A DNA stretch of 39,615 nt from Verrucomicrobiota bacterium. GTDB lineage: Bacteria > Verrucomicrobiota > Verrucomicrobiia > Limisphaerales > SIBE01. Of this stretch, positions 1 through 7,293 are shown in pieces (the stretch's first letter is position 1; the number at the start of each line of letters is the position of its first letter). The DNA lies in assembly GCA_027623095.1 (NCBI GenBank), contig JAQBVM010000020.1, positions 1-39,615 of the forward strand, written 5' to 3'. The translations under genes and the position numbers were made by a program. The notes below the pieces were generated by a model that was not told where the DNA came from, did no database searches, and saw nothing but the letters and a program-made list of their open reading frames with translations.

Positions 1-378
1 GGAAAGAAAAGGCCCAACCCGTGGGGGCTTTACGATATGTACGGAAATGTCTGCGAATGGACACTCGACCAATACGATCCGGATTTTTATGCGATTTCCA
101 CAAAATCCTGTCTCGAAGTTCCTTGGAAACGGGCCACTCAACCTTACCCACATTCCGTCCGCGGCGGTTCTTGGGACGATGATGATCCGAAGATTTTCAG
201 AAGCGCCGCCCGCCGATTCTCTGAACGCGCTTGGAAGATGCAAGACCCCCAGCTTCCAAAGAGCGTCTGGTATCACTCAGACGCGCAGTTTGTGGGGTTC
301 CGAATCATTCGGCCGCTGAAGACTCCCACTCCCGAAGAGATGGCCAGATACTGGATCAGCGGTGTCGAGAAGGAGTGA
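1..378 (+). CDS. Formylglycine-generating-enzyme-like (FGE-sulfatase/SUMF1) domain protein, C-terminal part
   Basis: The reading frame is open from base 1, so the gene starts outside the window; the track's ATG at 37 is internal. The visible 125 residues carry the hallmarks of the FGE-sulfatase domain: a WGLYDMYGNVCEW block followed by RGGSW and a closing GFRIIRP. Members either oxidise a sulfatase cysteine to formylglycine or, more often in this phylum, are secreted or kinase-linked proteins using the fold as a C-type-lectin-like module. The visible part cannot distinguish these. The N-terminus, and therefore any signal peptide, is missing. The fold assignment is strong; the substrate is unknown. 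Confidence 0.85.
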   Translation, partial: GKKRPNPWGLYDMYGNVCEWTLDQYDPDFYAISTKSCLEVPWKRATQPYPHSVRGGSWDDDDPKIFRSAARRFSERAWKMQDPQLPKSVWYHSDAQFVGFRIIRPLKTPTPEEMARYWISGVEKE

Positions 379-719
379 CGAATTCTGATTTCTATTGGTC
401 GATGGCAGGTTATTGAATCACAAGCTCAGTGATAACAACCTTTTTAATCCTCTCAGGATAGAGCAGCCCTGTCTTCCCTTCGTTCGCCTTGATTGGATTT
501 TGACATTTTGAACGACCGGCATTACAACGCCTCCAATGCAGGCTGCGGCCACTCCAAGCGCGGCGGCGATCTCGCTAAACAATAGCGCCAGCACTTTCTC
601 GGCAATTGGAATCTTCGGATTCTCCGCGCATTGACTCGTAATTTCGCATCTGAGTTCAAAACCGCCATATGGTTAACGTGCGAGTTCAGGGTTCCTTAGT
701 AGTTTTTTTCAGATGCGCC
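379..719. other. Intergenic stretch without a convincing gene
   Basis: About 340 bp separate the FGE-like gene from the convergent minus-strand ORF. On the minus strand a frame of about 85 codons is open (roughly 672 to 420) and encodes a hydrophobic alanine/valine-rich patch (EIAAALGVAAACIGGVV), but it has no ATG and matches no family I recognise. I read it as non-coding or decayed sequence. No terminator-like hairpin with a T tract was seen. Confidence 0.4.
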
Positions 720-1409
720 CTAAAAACCCAGAGAACTAGGCTGACGTTTGAGAGTTTCCGCGATGTTGTCTCGAGTGACAATCAGGGGATCGCCGGACTG
801 AAAATCCTCCACCACGGCTACCAAGAGCTTTTCCCGTTGAAACGCTTCCACGACTTTTGCGGGCGGACCCAGCAGGCGCAAATCGGGCAGGAGAAGCGCA
901 AAACACCTTGGGTCCTTCTCGTTCCAAATCTTTAGCCGATCCACTCCAACCGGCAGTCCGATCAAACTCACGATGACGCTGCATTCGGGATGCGCGCCGG
1001 CCAATTCGTCCACGGAGGCGGGCCGCACCACGAAGCTCAGGGGTGTCCGGGAATTGGACGGGATGATGACGGATTCGGGATTGGCTAAAAACTCCGGACG
1101 AATCTCCGGAAACACGACCTCCACAGTTGACTGTCCACCCAACCCCTTGCCCAGGCCACGAAGGCCGGCTCGCTCGTATCGGCTCTTTTCATCGAGATAC
1201 CCTGATTCCTTGGTGAACGGATTTGACAGCACGAGGACTTTGCATTCCGGACGCAGCTTGGCAATACGCGCTCCCAGCATCTCCATTGCATGCTGCCTTT
1301 TGGCCAAAGCGGCGCTCTTAGGGCCTGAGGGACGAACTTGAAAAACGAACGCCGCTACGACTACAGCCACCAATCCGAAGGTTGCGACGATGTTCCTCTT
1401 CGCGCTCAC
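720..1409 (-). CDS. Hypothetical membrane-anchored or exported protein
   Basis: A 229-residue protein that I do not recognise. Residues 7-25 form one hydrophobic segment (FGLVAVVVAAFVFQV) after a short basic start, a signal anchor or uncleaved signal peptide, so the remaining ~200 residues probably face the periplasm. The body alternates beta-prone stretches (CKVLVLSNPFT, VEVVFPEI, VVRPASVDELAG, CFALLLPDLRLLG, LLVAVVEDF) and resembles an alpha/beta, possibly periplasmic-binding-like fold, but no diagnostic motif is visible. It is convergent with the FGE-like gene and divergent from the MBOAT gene 400 bp away. Coding status rests on length, the sensible N-terminal segment and the lack of competing frames. 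Confidence 0.6.
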   Translation of the reverse strand: MSAKRNIVATFGLVAVVVAAFVFQVRPSGPKSAALAKRQHAMEMLGARIAKLRPECKVLVLSNPFTKESGYLDEKSRYERAGLRGLGKGLGGQSTVEVVFPEIRPEFLANPESVIIPSNSRTPLSFVVRPASVDELAGAHPECSVIVSLIGLPVGVDRLKIWNEKDPRCFALLLPDLRLLGPPAKVVEAFQREKLLVAVVEDFQSGDPLIVTRDNIAETLKRQPSSLGF

Positions 1410-1808
1410 TGGAAGTAACTGGGAATCTTGTCCGGGCCGAATAGTGCAGAAATGCCAGACTCTCCCGCCGTCATCGATTCAAGCGGATCAGCCCAAACAC
1501 CGAACGTGCTTATTGACTTTTTCAAGTGTTTGATAACGCCTCCACTTCAACTTCAAAGCGTTGAGTGTTTAGAGTGGTGTGAACCTAAGTCGGCCCAGGA
1601 TTCATGTCAAGTTCAGTGCCTTTTTGCATCGATTTCTGAGGGCCTTGCGGATTTTCGCTAACGCAGGGATGTGACTCTTTTGCCGGGCGACCATCCTTCG
1701 TTTTAACCAATCGGTCTCCGGTACCTTCTGAAAAAAGCGTTCCCTTCAGCCCCACTTTGGGCGAGCCTTGCGGTGCCTGTGCTACTGATTCAAACTGAAA
1801 CTTAGATC
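1410..1808. other. Divergent intergenic region
   Basis: About 400 bp between two divergently oriented genes, so promoters for both should lie here. I could not pick a convincing -35/-10 pair. The 77-aa ORF of the track at 1428-1661 has no recognisable content and is treated as spurious. Confidence 0.4.
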
Positions 1809-3215
1809 ATGGTATTTACGACTCAGATATTCGTCTTTTATTTTCTGCCGCTGTTTCTGCTGGTCTATTACAGCCTTCCTTTTCACCGGCGCAATGTCTG
1901 GATCACGCTGGGCAGTTATATCTTTTACGGTTGGTGGGAGCCGTGGTTCGCGTGCCTCATGCTTTTCACGACCGTTTTGGACTTCGTTTGGGGCAAAGTC
2001 ATCACTCGACCCGGCGCGACACGGGTTCAACGAAAATTCGCGGTTCTGGCCTGTGTGGTTACGAATCTGAGCTTCCTTGGATTCTTTAAATACTACATGT
2101 TCGCCGCCGAGACGCTAAACGAAATGCTCGCGGTAGTCGGCGCCCACCAATTCCGCGTGCTGCAAGTGGTTTTGCCCATTGGTATTTCTTTTTACACGTT
2201 TCATTCCCTGACTTACATCATCGATTTGTATCGCGGCCACGCCACACCGGCGAAGTCATTCTCGATGTTCTCTGCATTTGTGGCGTTGTTTCCGGACCTG
2301 GTGGCGGGGCCGATTATCCGCTACAAAACGCTGGCTGCACAGTTGCACGAGCGCGAACACACGGTGTCGCGGTTTGCTTCCGGCGTGGCAATTTTCATCG
2401 TTGGGTTTGCAAAGAAGATTCTGCTCGCCAATCCGTGCGGGTTGGTAGCGGACGCGGTGTTCAACGCTGCCAATCCGTGCGCGCTGGACGCCTGGGTCGG
2501 AGCTCTGGCTTACGCGTTCCAAATCTACTTCGACTTCTGCGGTTACTCGGACATGGCGGTGGGGCTGGGGCGGATGCTGGGATTCGAGTTTCTGAAGAAC
2601 TTTGACGCGCCGTACCGCTCGGAAAGCATCACGGACCTTTGGCGGCGCTGGCATATCTCGTTGTCCAGCGTGTTGCGGGACTATTTGTATATTGCGCTGG
2701 GTGGCAACCGGAAGGGAGAAGGGCGCACCTACTTCAATCTCATCGTGGTGATGCTTCTTGGAGGCTTGTGGCATGGAGCGAAGTGGAATTTTGTGTTGTG
2801 GGGTGCCTTCCACGGGTTGCTCTTGGCCGCCGAGAGATGGCGGGGCAAACGGAGTTTTTATGATGCGCTGCCGCGGCCGGGGCGAATCGCTCTTACTTTT
2901 CTCCTCATGCTGTTCTCCTGGGTTTTGTTCCGGGCCGACAATCTGACGGCGGCGACCGAGTATTTCCGGGCAATGCTCGGCCTCGATGCGGTCGGGAGCG
3001 TCGCACCGTTGCTTGGCGCGATGATTTACACACCGTACCATCTGCTCATTCTTGCTCTGTGCGCCGTGCTTCTATTCCAGCCGCTGCAAGCCCATGACTG
3101 GGCGCAGTCGGGAGTGACGTGGGTGCGGACCGCTTTGGTGGTGCCGCTGTTCGTCCTATCGCTCACTGCAATGTTCTCGCAAGCCTTCAACCCATTCCTC
3201 TATTTTCAGTTCTGA
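1809..3215 (+). CDS. MBOAT family O-acyltransferase (AlgI-like)
   Basis: A 468-residue polytopic membrane protein of the membrane-bound O-acyltransferase family, closest in pattern to AlgI. It starts with the typical MVFTTQIFVFYFLPLFLLVYY segment and later shows DLVAGPIIRY, FCGYSDMAVGLGRMLGF, ITDLWRRWHISLSS and GGLWHGAKWNFVLWGAFHGL. Histidines at about residues 322 and 335 lie in the last block; one of them corresponds to the MBOAT catalytic histidine. AlgI-type proteins move acetyl groups across the inner membrane for transfer to an exported polysaccharide by a periplasmic SGNH partner. That partner is encoded 6 bp downstream, so the two are surely one transcription unit. No polysaccharide synthase genes are nearby, so the glycan is unknown. 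Length is normal. Confidence 0.93.
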   Translation: MVFTTQIFVFYFLPLFLLVYYSLPFHRRNVWITLGSYIFYGWWEPWFACLMLFTTVLDFVWGKVITRPGATRVQRKFAVLACVVTNLSFLGFFKYYMFAAETLNEMLAVVGAHQFRVLQVVLPIGISFYTFHSLTYIIDLYRGHATPAKSFSMFSAFVALFPDLVAGPIIRYKTLAAQLHEREHTVSRFASGVAIFIVGFAKKILLANPCGLVADAVFNAANPCALDAWVGALAYAFQIYFDFCGYSDMAVGLGRMLGFEFLKNFDAPYRSESITDLWRRWHISLSSVLRDYLYIALGGNRKGEGRTYFNLIVVMLLGGLWHGAKWNFVLWGAFHGLLLAAERWRGKRSFYDALPRPGRIALTFLLMLFSWVLFRADNLTAATEYFRAMLGLDAVGSVAPLLGAMIYTPYHLLILALCAVLLFQPLQAHDWAQSGVTWVRTALVVPLFVLSLTAMFSQAFNPFLYFQF

Positions 3216-3221
3216 GTTGCC

Positions 3222-4382
3222 ATGCACCGCCTCCGCAATCCTCAATGGATCTTGATCCTGATATTTCTTGGGATCATCGCCAGCGTGCCGTTAATCCAAA
3301 TCGTGATCGAATCCCGCCAGGACGACGGAGTGCGGGTGTTCGAAGTGTTCAGTCAAGCGCCCACCGCCGCCAACTTGCGCGCCTACGAGCGAGGCCTGGA
3401 AACAGCCAATTGGGCAGCAGGATTGAGCCGGCCTTGGATTCACTTCGCCCAGTTCGAGTGGCTCGAGGACGGCGGAGAAAAGGCAATGTTTGGACAGGCA
3501 GGATGGTATTTCTACAAACCCGGGCTGAATTATATGCTGGCTCGGCATCAGAGTGCGAAGGCGCCCGGCGACACGAATGATCCGATTGCGGCCATTGTGG
3601 ATTTTCGCGATCAACTCGCGGCGCGCGGCATCCACCTTCTGGTCATGCCCGTGCCGAACAAGGAAAGCATTTATCCGGACCGGTTGACCTTGCGGGCAAC
3701 GCCCCTGAGCGGTGTGATGGCGCCACGTACGCGAGAGGTGCTAGATATGCTTCGTGCCGCCAATGTCGAAGTCATCGACTTGTTCAACGAGTATGGCGAG
3801 GCGAGGCGGCAAACCCGTTCAACTCCCGAAGATTCCCTGTATCTGGCGCAAGACACGCATTGGTCGCCGGCCGGCGTCGATCTAGCGGCCAAGGCTGTGG
3901 CGCGTCGACTCGAGGAATTGGGTTGGGCGCAGCCCGGCCAAGTTGATTACAGCGGACGCTCCGCGCACGTGCAGCGGCTGGGTGACATATTGCGCATGAT
4001 GCAGGTGCCGATGATCGAGCGACGAATGGATCCCGAAACCGTGCCGTGTGTTCAGATGGTTCGAAGCGACAACGGCGAGCTCTACAAGGATGCCCCGACC
4101 GCAGAGATTCTCGTGCTTGGAGACAGCTTCATGCGGATTTATCAGCAGGACGAACCGACGGCTGCGGGTTTTATCGCGCACCTGGCCAAAGAGCTCAAAC
4201 AACCGTTGATCTCGTTGGTCAACGATGGGGGAGGATCCACGCTCGTGCGACAGGAGCTTCGCGCGCGTCCCGCGTTCCTCAAGAACAGGAAGGTGGTTCT
4301 CTGGGAATTTGTGGAAAGAGACATCGGACTCGGCCTCGAAGGCTGGAGGCTCGTGCCGCTGCCTCAAGGTTTCGGTGGCTGA
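3222..4382 (+). CDS. AlgX/AlgJ-like SGNH-fold O-acetyltransferase
   Basis: A 386-residue protein with an N-terminal membrane segment (residues 9-28) and then a periplasmic domain. AlgX/AlgJ signatures are present: AMFGQAGWYFYKP early, LLVMPVPNKESIYP, the catalytic DTHWSPAGV block with Asp at about 211 and His at about 213, and ILVLGDSFMRIY with the nucleophilic Ser at about 302. These form the Ser-His-Asp triad that accepts acetyl from the MBOAT partner and places it on a polysaccharide. It begins 6 bp after the MBOAT stop. A C-terminal carbohydrate-binding module as in AlgX is not evident, so it is nearer AlgJ in layout. Its stop abuts transposase debris, so any downstream operon partner has been lost or was never there. 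Confidence 0.88.
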   Translation: MHRLRNPQWILILIFLGIIASVPLIQIVIESRQDDGVRVFEVFSQAPTAANLRAYERGLETANWAAGLSRPWIHFAQFEWLEDGGEKAMFGQAGWYFYKPGLNYMLARHQSAKAPGDTNDPIAAIVDFRDQLAARGIHLLVMPVPNKESIYPDRLTLRATPLSGVMAPRTREVLDMLRAANVEVIDLFNEYGEARRQTRSTPEDSLYLAQDTHWSPAGVDLAAKAVARRLEELGWAQPGQVDYSGRSAHVQRLGDILRMMQVPMIERRMDPETVPCVQMVRSDNGELYKDAPTAEILVLGDSFMRIYQQDEPTAAGFIAHLAKELKQPLISLVNDGGGSTLVRQELRARPAFLKNRKVVLWEFVERDIGLGLEGWRLVPLPQGFGG

Positions 4383-4383
4383 T

Positions 4384-4880
4384 TTAGATTCCCCGGCGCG
4401 TAGAGTCCAAGGGTGTCCGGGAGAGCGTTCGCAATTCCTCTGCCAGGATCGCCTCGGCTTTCTCGTCCTCGATCTCCCGTCGTTCCTCGCCGTAATGGTT
4501 GGCACCCATTTGTTCCGACAACTGTCCCAGCAACTCCTTCCGGAACTTCTTGTCGCCCCAGCACCACCCACGCCAAATTGATCGGTAAATCTTCTCTTTG
4601 GCGCTATGCCTCCTTTGCTCCATCAACCCTTCGAAATACTCCCTGCCCGCCTTCGTATCTCGGCCAATGCCGCTCTCCCCCAATACGCGATCCACTCGCA
4701 GCCACACCGCCCGCTTCCGCGCCGGCTGCAAATACGCCGCAAAACTGCTCGAGCGATAACTCTTGAGCCCTTGATCCGCTCCGATCAACCTCGCCCGCAC
4801 CGGGTTCAAATGGACGTACTGGCAAGCCGTTCTCAAATACCCTCGCCGTTCCCATCGACCACCAGCGATTTGTAGTGCCG
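4384..4880 (-). pseudogene. REP-associated tyrosine transposase (RAYT) remnant, middle part
   Basis: The minus-strand ORF contains YVHLNPVRARLI and, further on, the ELLGQLSEQMGANHYGEE and DEKAEAILAEEL blocks typical of the C-terminal half of REP-associated Y1 transposases (HUH-type single-strand nucleases that act on REP palindromes). It is broken in three ways. The N-terminus with the HUH motif and catalytic tyrosine is missing, cut at the junction with the 192-bp repeat. The preceding homologous stretch (HYKSLVVDGNGEG) lies in another frame, so a single-base frameshift occurs near 4840. The C-terminus diverges after AEEL, missing the usual helical tail. It abuts the algX-like stop, suggesting insertion right behind that gene. 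Confidence 0.75.
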
Positions 4881-5072
4881 GAAAGTAGTTGCAAAACTAA
4901 TCCTGTTCGCTATTCATTGCGACTGTCGATCTTTTGGAGGCGCTGGGGGGTGCCTCTTAACGGAGACGACTGGTTCAAAGGGCAGTCCTCGGACAATCCT
5001 GAGATGCCGTCTTGGTCAGTCCGGAGGTTTTTATGGCACGGGCCTTGGAGCAAATTTCTGGCATGGCAGGCG
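4881..5072 (+). repeat. 192-bp direct repeat, copy 1 (truncated AraC-gene leader)
   Basis: By eye this block matches 5939-6130 at 191 of 192 positions; the single difference is G at 4947 versus A at 6005. It holds about 150 bp of leader, a GGAGG ribosome-binding site and the first 13 codons (MARALEQISGMAG) of the AraC-type gene that copy 2 carries in full. After codon 13 copy 1 diverges and stops six codons later (VKGVNP). Its left edge is exactly where RAYT homology ends, so this is a truncated second copy of the AraC gene head. Confidence 0.9.
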
Positions 5073-5078
5073 TGAAGG

Positions 5079-5101
5079 GGGTCAACCCATAGCAAGGTTC
5101 G
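5079..5101 (-). repeat. REP-like dyad, copy A
   Basis: On the minus strand this reads GAACCTTGCTATGGGTTGAC plus CCC. The core AACCxTGCTATGGGTT is an imperfect palindrome (AACC.AT around GCT). Copies B (5279-5299) and C (19565-19586) share it. Copies A and C directly follow RAYT tails, and B lies 180 bp from copy A in inverted orientation. Confidence 0.65.
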
Positions 5102-5203
5102 TTTTTCATCATTTAAAAGTTTGCCTTTTGGTGAATCGGATCGCTCTGTCTTCCCCATCGAGGGGCGCAAGCGAGTGGCGATCCCTTTGATCGACAGCGC
5201 CAG
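5079..5203 (-). pseudogene. RAYT C-terminal tail remnant
   Basis: Minus-strand residues ALSIKGIATRL followed by MGKTERSDSPKG match the tail of the RAYT fragment at 19285-19551 (TLSIKMIAARL ... MGKTDRSQSPKG), with about 15 residues deleted between the two blocks. The DNA similarity continues beyond the coding part into the shared REP-like dyad. Relative to the fragment at 4384-4880 the order is wrong for one gene (tail upstream of middle), so it comes from a different copy. It lies inside the track's 212-aa ORF 4910-5548, which is a chance chimera. Confidence 0.6.
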
Positions 5204-5479
5204 GATATTCAACCCGCAACTTCCATGGGATGGGGCGATTTGCACTACCTTCCTGATGTTGTCGTCAACCCCAATAATGAACCATGCTATGGGTTGCCCT
5301 TTTCCTTGGGTTGCCCTTTTCCTGACGACAATTCGAACGTCTTTTCCTGCCCTCCGCTCCTCGTTCCCTGGCGCAGGTTGGTTTGTCGATGATGAGGTCA
5401 AGATTCGAATCAACATGTTCGCAGAGCGGCCCGGTCGTGCGACCGTTTGCGAATCGCAGTGTTGAAGGTAGTGTTCCTC
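5204..5479. other. Mosaic non-coding stretch between fragments
   Basis: Apart from REP-like copy B and its tandem duplication I see no gene here. The track's ORFs on both strands (5121-5465, 5383-5655 and the long minus-strand frame) show no family resemblance and are products of read-through across repeats. Confidence 0.4.
5279..5299 (+). repeat. REP-like dyad, copy B, with a 17-bp tandem duplication
   Basis: GAACCATGCTATGGGTTGCC plus C shares the dyad core with copies A and C and is inverted relative to A, giving a BIME-like pair 180 bp apart. Immediately after it GGGTTGCCCTTTTCCT occurs twice in tandem (5291-5307 and 5308-5324), a local slippage or duplication of the flank. Confidence 0.65.
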
Positions 5480-5698
5480 ATGATCTTGATCCGTTTTCCA
5501 AACGAAGAGGCCAAGGACCGCGCCTTGGAATTGCTCTTGGGCGACCACCCGCTGAAGTCGTGGCAGAGCGGCGAATTGCTGGTGCCGGAGGAAGCGCTGC
5601 TGCTTTTGGCGCGGGAGAATGTGCCGTTCGTGTTCGAAGGGGTGGAGGCGTATGAGAGAGTATTAGCGGTTCGAGATCCTTCTCCCGCGACGGTTTAA
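5480..5698 (+). CDS. Small conserved-looking hypothetical protein
   Basis: The track starts at a non-ATG codon at 5447; I prefer the ATG at 5480, giving 72 residues. The sequence opens MILIRFPNEEAKDRALELLL and continues with KSWQSGELLVPEEAL, LARENVPFVFEGVEAYE and a charged end. It looks like a compact alpha/beta domain. From memory, similar short proteins recur in verrucomicrobial genomes, but I know no function. It sits among gene fragments and may itself be a displaced remnant. Directly downstream is a fragment of another small family in a different frame. Confidence 0.5.
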   Translation: MILIRFPNEEAKDRALELLLGDHPLKSWQSGELLVPEEALLLLARENVPFVFEGVEAYERVLAVRDPSPATV

Positions 5699-5915
5699 CG
5701 ACGGTCGCCGGGTTCCGCCGGAACGGCTAAGACAGACCCTCCGAGAACTTGAGGCTCGTTTCGGGGCGGTTTCCGCAGAACGTCAAACCATCGTTGGCCT
5801 GAGCACCCCTCGCGACGATGCCGCCCTGGAACATCTTTGTGCCGAACTGACCGAGACCGAAACAAAATATCCGGGAACCGAACTGCGCCTCATCTACCGA
5901 AAAGTGTCCCTTTGA
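5667..5915 (+). pseudogene. Chimeric fragment of two small hypothetical families
   Basis: A frame with no start codon is open from 5667 to the TGA at 5913-5915. Its first half (ILLPRRFNDGRRVPPERL, LRELEARFGAVSAE) resembles the N-terminus of a widespread short hypothetical family whose members begin LLLP.YNDG...P. Halfway, homology appears to switch to an unrelated end with LCAELTETETKYPGTELRL, which reminds me of a transposase C-terminus, without certainty. No ribosome-binding site or ATG exists. It ends 23 bp before repeat copy 2. Confidence 0.45.
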
Positions 5916-5938
5916 TTTCCGCCGAAGTCTGGTGCTCT

Positions 5939-6130
5939 GAAAGTAGTTGCAAAACTAATCCTGTTCGCTATTCATTGCGACTGTCGATCTTTTGGAGGCG
6001 CTGGAGGGTGCCTCTTAACGGAGACGACTGGTTCAAAGGGCAGTCCTCGGACAATCCTGAGATGCCGTCTTGGTCAGTCCGGAGGTTTTTATGGCACGGG
6101 CCTTGGAGCAAATTTCTGGCATGGCAGGCG
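5939..6130 (+). repeat. 192-bp direct repeat, copy 2 (leader and start of AraC gene)
   Basis: This copy is identical to 4881-5072 except A at 6005. The leader can fold locally: GAGGCGC/GTGCCTC (5995-6001 with 6008-6014) encloses a six-base loop, and the only difference between the two copies falls in that loop. GACTG/CAGTC forms a second arm, and GGAC...GTCC ends directly before the GGAGG ribosome-binding site. It may be a structured 5' UTR. The folds were found by eye and energies were not computed. Confidence 0.85.
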
Positions 6131-6480
6131 AGGACGCCTGGATCGCAAGGGCGCAATCTTCCACATATCGGTCGCAGACTCTCGCGCAGATTTGCCAGAT
6201 TTCAACGCGTCATCTCCGTCGCTGCTTTCAACAGCGCTTCGGACGCAGCCCGCAGGATTGGCTGGACGAGAAGCGGATGCTGGCGGCGGGTCCGCTGCTG
6301 AGGAAGGTGCGTTGCGTGAAGCTAGCGGCCTACGAACTCGGCTTCAAGCAAGTCTCACATTTCAGCCGAGTGTTCAAGGAGTTCTACGGCATCAATCCCA
6401 CCGCGTTTCTAATGCTGCCCTTGAAAGTAATTTCCATGTCGGAATGTCCGCCAGAGATAACGAATGTCCGCGCCAGATAA
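6091..6480 (+). CDS. Short AraC-family (HTH_18) DNA-binding protein
   Basis: The track starts at a TTG (6070); the ATG at 6091 has a perfect GGAGG at 6081-6085 and is preferred, giving 129 residues. The protein is almost only the AraC/XylS DNA-binding domain. The first helix-turn-helix is around residues 30-55 (SQTLAQICQISTRHLRRCFQQRFGRSP), and the second carries AAYELGFKQVSHFSRVFKEFYGINPTAFL. There is no ligand or dimerisation domain. The last ~20 residues (SECPPEITNVRAR) are not part of the fold. Its 5' leader and first 13 codons are duplicated 1,058 bp upstream, so the gene seems to belong to a repeated unit. Targets are unknown. The long leader hints at post-transcriptional control, which is inference. 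Confidence 0.75.
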   Translation: MARALEQISGMAGEDAWIARAQSSTYRSQTLAQICQISTRHLRRCFQQRFGRSPQDWLDEKRMLAAGPLLRKVRCVKLAAYELGFKQVSHFSRVFKEFYGINPTAFLMLPLKVISMSECPPEITNVRAR

Positions 6481-6558
6481 CACTTCACAATTGAGGGAGA
6501 ACCACGGAGCGCTACTCTGGGTCAGCAAGGTTCAAGGAATTTCAATCGACTGAGCTCA

Positions 6559-7293
6559 ATGGTTGAGAGTTTTGGCATATTTGTTGTCTGCGGCATGCGG
6601 TGCGGATTTTCTGAGTCCACCGATGTTCAGTTCGGTCTCCCCTGGAATGAGAAGAGTGGGCGAAAAAAGCGTTTATTGTCACGGTTCGGGACGACAGCGC
6701 GCGACGTTTTCTTTTGGAGAAACCTCGTCTTGATCATCTCAGCCTGCCTTCTCTCCGGCTGTACCTGGCGAACCCGTCAGGCAGACTACCTTCTCGGCCC
6801 GGTTCGGTATCGCTTTTCCGAACCTTCCACCGAAAAGGCGGCTGTATTTCAATCGGTACATTTCCCCGTGCTCATTGAGGGAGGGAGCCAGTGGGGTGTC
6901 AGCATTGGCGGTATTCAGAGGCTGGCCTTGTCTTCCGCCCGTTTCGATTCTGTCGATCCGGCGGCCGATGTGCATGCAACACCGCGCGGCTGGTTAATTC
7001 ATCCGCAACCTCGCCGCTGGCAATGGTCGTGGATCTATTTGCGCGCCCCGTTGCGCGGGCGGCCGGAATTCATCCGCCGCAGCATGGTGGGAGTGCAGGG
7101 AGGCGCAGGCGGTGAGGAGCGGGCGATTTCGCTAGGATATTCGAGCGTCACCATGATGAGGCCGCGACTAGAGGCGCTCTACCATTTTGATTTCGACAGC
7201 CGCCGACCATTGGATGCCGTGCTCGTTGCGAATCCAGTGGAAAGGACCGAAGAAACCCAGGAGCAACCATTCACCAAGAGAAAAATACCATGA
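6559..7293 (+). CDS. Hypothetical lipoprotein, first gene of a lipoprotein/membrane cluster
   Basis: A 244-residue protein of unknown function. A lipobox (ISACLLSGC, Cys at about residue 68) follows a hydrophobic stretch preceded by a basic region, so the true start may lie downstream of the annotated ATG; a TTG near residue 40 would give a normal signal peptide. The mature part is beta-rich with LLGPVRYRF, FPVLIEGGSQWGVSIGGIQRL, many aromatic residues (PRRWQWSWIYL) and a closing LEALYHFDF. It overlaps the next gene by 4 bp (ATGA), indicating translational coupling with the two following lipoproteins. I recognise no domain. Confidence 0.7.
   Translation: MVESFGIFVVCGMRCGFSESTDVQFGLPWNEKSGRKKRLLSRFGTTARDVFFWRNLVLIISACLLSGCTWRTRQADYLLGPVRYRFSEPSTEKAAVFQSVHFPVLIEGGSQWGVSIGGIQRLALSSARFDSVDPAADVHATPRGWLIHPQPRRWQWSWIYLRAPLRGRPEFIRRSMVGVQGGAGGEERAISLGYSSVTMMRPRLEALYHFDFDSRRPLDAVLVANPVERTEETQEQPFTKRKIP

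Noticed and set aside
2256-3041. 261-aa minus-strand ORF
   Set aside because: Antisense shadow of the MBOAT gene with low-complexity Arg/Gln/His composition.
4910-5548. 212-aa minus-strand ORF spanning AraC-leader repeat, RAYT tail and REP dyads
   Set aside because: It is antisense to the AraC leader copy and changes homology several times; an accidental open frame across repeats, not a gene. Only the RAYT-tail part (5079-5203) is meaningful.
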